Positions 60,063-64,000 of a stretch of DNA of 64,000 nt are shown one piece after another. The stretch's first letter is position 1, and the number at the start of each line of letters is the position of its first letter. A program made the position numbers and the translations under genes. The DNA is from Ridgeia piscesae (taxonomy: Eukaryota; Annelida; Polychaeta; Sabellida; Siboglinidae), in NCBI GenBank assembly GCA_025642075.2, contig JAODUO010000042.1, positions 1,039,501 through 1,103,500 of the forward strand. Direction: 5' to 3'. The notes beneath the pieces are model-generated. The model had not been told where the DNA came from. It did no database searches and saw only the letters and a list, made by a program, of their open reading frames with translations.

Positions 60063-63000
60063 GTGGGTCGACTTCATCTTCGTGTTCTTCATCGATGACC
60101 CACGGTCAGTACGGAGACATGGGATTGCATCGCTGGACACATGGCAGTGACAAGGAGACTGGTCTTGTCTCAGTGTAATGGCTGCCTGTGAAGGCTTGTA
60201 AGTCAAGTCATTGTGCACTTTGACCGGGTCTATGGTGTAATAGCAACACTAGAACTTGAGTAGATCAACACCTGCTTCTTCTGCTCACACTCCTGTCCAC
60301 TTCCTTCTGTCCAGTAGCCACGTCCACTTGGCTGCAAGACAAACGGCACGATTAATACAACTGCCAAGTTAGTATGTATATTACTTGATTACCATATTCC
60401 TTGAGCCTGGCCAACTCTGGTCAGTTGGTGGCAACACTGGCTGACCACTGAGCCTTGGCCACAGTGACCATGGACTAAACAAATCATTATCAGCTTAATG
60501 ACTAATTGCCATGGGAGGGCAGTGAGGCAGTGGAGGGAGGCCGGCCCAGCCCCTTCCTGTGATGGATGACCCCATCACTGGAACACTGTCACATTACAGC
60601 AGGGACAGCTGCTTCTGGAGTCGCCTGGAGCAGTAGAGCAGCTCCACCAACACAACACATCCTTGTTTGTCTAACAAGTGCCTACACATTTCAAATTACA
60701 GGTTCAACTGAACTGGAATTATGTATTCAAAGTAATCAACGAATACTTTAAATAAGTTGTTAACACCCGTTGTTTATGTGTGACTACTACTAAAAGGGGA
60801 ATGATTACATTTGCATTAAACTGGACAGTCAGAAAATGTCAACTTATATGCTGCATTCCCAAAGCTAATATATCCTGTACAGCAAGTTACTTAAATGAAG
60901 TTATCTACATCTTAACTATCAGTACCCAAACTGTGTGGTAGTTATCACAAAATAACAAAACATAATGACACAATAAACTCAAGAGTAACTACATTGTAAG
61001 TACAGGTCACAGTTTGAGAACAATATCTGTACCTATTCCAAACCATGATATTCACTCTGTAAGTGAATGAATACAACTGGTTAAATGACAACAGGACTAC
61101 GTACATGTTGCTACTTGCTAAGATCACCTCAATAACTGACTCTGATAATTCACTCAGATAACTTAGCGTGAATAACTGGGTGGCCTAAAATCATAATTTA
61201 ATGAGCCAATCAAAGAATGTTATGTATTTTGGCCTGACCTAAACTAAAACAATACAACTAATAACCTCTCCCTGACCCTCTCCTGGCATCTTGCTGTCTA
61301 AACACAAGCCACAGAAGCCTATACTGGGTCAATTTTTTGCCAGTAAAAAATGTCCTAGTAAACCGATCTGCCTGAACCTATACACCCAAGTGCCTGTCCT
61401 GACATTAGCAAGTCACAAATACACAAAATATGCTTTTTGGTCATCAAGTTTGTACCCGACCAATCATACATTTCCACCCATCCAAAAGCAGATTTTACCC
61501 ATCCAAACGGTGAGTACCCGGTATGTGGTTCTCTAGTCAGCCACTTCTCCACCCAACACTGTCAGACTGTGCGATTCTAGACTGGCTCACAATTTAGCTG
61601 TTAATTCCTCCAGTCACCCATAACGTTCCCTCATACGTTGTCTGACTCCGAGTGATGGTTCCAATGCAATGTTTGTTTAGCAAAAAACATGTTGCGCTTA
61701 GATGTGCTTTACAGCGGAAAAGCCGTCAGTCACAGACAACAATTCAAATGAGATAACGCTAAATACTGCACTTAAGTACCAGTGCAGTAGCAATAACAGT
61801 CATAAAACAATATTGGTTTGTTGGCATATAAATAAACACGCTAACAGAACCCCTGTGTGGCCGGAGTATTGACAGGTAGTTGTAGAAAACAATGTTTTCG
61901 GTACCAAAATAAAATAAATATATTTAAATGTAACTTAAGACATAGACATATATATGTTTACAAAACATATTTTTAACTCACAAACCATGAATACATACAG
62001 GCCTATACACATCATACAAACTTTGTCCAGCATCAAAGTTCAGACTGATGCAAATAGCACAAGTTAGGCAACGTGTTGGTTTTAAGGCGTGACTGTTTAG
62101 GTGGTATCAGATGACTATAGCTATGAAATTCTATTCTGTCTTAATATGAGGTGTCTGGTGTTTACTGAACTGCCTGGGAAACATTGACTACCCACTACTC
62201 TTGTCTGTCATAATTTGGTAGAAAAACTGGCAGTTAGTACTCACTGTCTTGTCAGTTGTTACAGGTCTCTCATAGAGCAGACGTCTCATCCAACATATAC
62301 ATTTCTATCGTGTAGTTTATATATAAGCCAGTTGCTATGCAGTAGGAATGAGTCAATCCCGTGCATTGGTTTCAAACGGAAATAGTCATGAGGTGGTCTG
62401 TGGCATTCCATTCAGACAGCTCATGTCTTTTATTAAATAAATCATATTTATCTTCACTAGCAGTGCTTGGTAACACCTGCATTGTGTCATGCTTGAACAA
62501 TTGTAAAGGACTACTCAGATTGGTATAATATATTTATATCTGTACAATCTACATAATCTACCAATTGCCTACGTATGCCTTTTTATCAGGACTATAAATA
62601 AGTATTCCATTACTCCGATGTGAGCCGCTTTAAACACAACATTCATAACAATACCAGCTTCATGGTAGCTTGTAGACGTTTATGTGTCAGAAAGTGTAAC
62701 GCTAACTAGAAACAGATCCTGTCTGACCAACGGTTATTGTAAAAACAGTTTTCTTATAACAAGTGATACATCAACTGCGACATTTCTTAAAAGTAGCATT
62801 ATTACCCAGTCAATATAACTACCCAAGTTGTGCATGAAACAAAGAGGAAAAACACTGAAATTAGAAATAACACGTGTTCTAGCGATGCTAAACATTATGA
62901 CAATAAATATATCATGGTTGGAAACAAGGAGTGTGAGCACCTGTTCGAAACCAATCATCTCTACAGTCTACACACCTGCTGACTACAGTTAGTCCACTCA

Positions 63001-64000
63001 TGGCAGTTCTTGTCTGTCCCAAACAGGTGCGGCTTGTTTTAGGTTATTCTCAGTATCCCATAAACTGTCCATATCTCATCCGCTCATTATGCAATGTATG
63101 TACATAATACTACACATGTGATAGCATCCTTTTAATGACCTTACCCAAGACCACAGTATTAATTAGTCGTGGCTGCATGGGTTACTAGTATTCAATGTAC
63201 AGCATGTCAATTATTTATATAAAGTTACCTGGTATATAACTTATGAAATTTCTTAAATCACAACTATAAATAATTGACGTGTTGTAGACTCAATGCTGGT
63301 CTTCCTCTGCTCGTCAGCTGTGACATAAGAAACTTGCTTTATTAAACAAAATTCCACTCTTTTATTTAAATAGTGCTGTGTTGAATATTGAGCCCATTAC
63401 TTATGGCTGCTGTACATTGTAACAGAAATTGTATCAGCCTGTTGTCTCTCTTTGAGTGAATTAGCACTGTTTGTTATGTAAGACAACAGTACCTCATGCA
63501 AAAAGACACATCATATGTACATACCTACAGTTGGCTGACAATGAATAACTGGGCATCCAAAGCTAAAAAAAATCCTATCAGAAGATGAGCCATGTTTCAA
63601 AACATCTTCACCCATGGTAGCTTGATTGTGTGAATAAACACTGATTAACACCTGATATGCTGGTTTCTTTGTGCATATTTTATTTTATGTTGGTAAACTT
63701 AATAAAGAACCTGTAAAATAATTATGACCATATCAGTTCAAAGTAACTTACAGCACTACAATTATGAGTTTGCCAAACATAGGCTAGGCATGGCTATAAT
63801 TCAGCCACAGCCGCACAAACTCCCAGTTTACATATTATTATGTTTGTAATTTTCATGTGTGTATGAATCAGCTAGAAGGATGGCAAAAAGCCATACAGTC
63901 AGAGTGGATCATGTGGGCACATGTGGGAAAACTACACTGCCAATGGATAAATGAGACACATGTGTTGTTATCTCATGACCAGCATGCAACTTCAACGGAC
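60063..64000. other. SAMD4 upstream region, no gene recognised
   Basis: This is AT-rich unique sequence with no conserved frame on either strand. It should hold the SAMD4 5' UTR and promoter or an upstream non-coding exon, but I cannot place them. No clear promoter element or repeat array is seen. Confidence 0.45.

Overview
This window is nuclear DNA from an animal, most likely an invertebrate. The genes are split into small exons with GT-AG introns, the base composition is moderately AT-rich, and there are many micro- and minisatellites, tRNA-derived SINEs and short terminal-inverted-repeat elements. The repeat style (tRNA-SINEs with a body that reads ...TTTTTTCACTCTACATTGC...) made me think of a mollusc or another lophotrochozoan; this is a guess from recall. 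There is no operon, CRISPR array, rRNA gene or prokaryotic signal. Most long open frames (poly-HT, poly-CV, DRQDPSLQCYNIQQSISAVVTG-type, LPPSLPPS-type) are tandem repeats whose period is a multiple of three or that simply lack stops. They are not genes.

Three conserved protein-coding genes can be assembled exon by exon. (1) Minus strand, 3660 to 842: a Speedy/RINGO cell-cycle regulator (CDK activator), four exons seen, with the 3' end missing or not recognised. (2) Plus strand, 4716 to 16540: a complete HRD1/synoviolin (SYVN1) ER-membrane ubiquitin ligase in 14 coding exons, 618 aa, close to the 617 aa of the human protein. (3) Minus strand, 60062 to 21119: a complete Smaug (SAMD4) RNA-binding translational repressor in 12 coding exons, 729 aa, with a 26.4-kb first intron that fills 33.5-59.9 kb. 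All exon phases close for SYVN1 and SAMD4.

Layout: Speedy and SYVN1 are head to head, with about 1 kb between start codons. SYVN1 and SAMD4 converge tail to tail across 16.5-21.1 kb, which holds both 3' UTRs and a 185-bp fold-back element. The region beyond 60.1 kb is SAMD4 upstream sequence with no recognisable gene. The three genes have unrelated roles (cell-cycle kinase activation, ER-associated degradation, mRNA repression), so their adjacency looks like ordinary metazoan gene order, not a pathway cluster.

The most unusual structure is the placement of minisatellites at splice junctions. Several arrays start within a few bases of a donor or acceptor, and at least two (SAMD4 exon 2 and exon 10) repeat the acceptor AG plus the first bases of the exon, giving rows of decoy splice sites. 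Other notable features are a 671-bp uninterrupted (TG)n tract, a roughly 36-copy 66-bp array in the intron that splits the SAM domain, a NAGNAG acceptor and a possible GC-AG donor in SYVN1, and several non-autonomous transposons.
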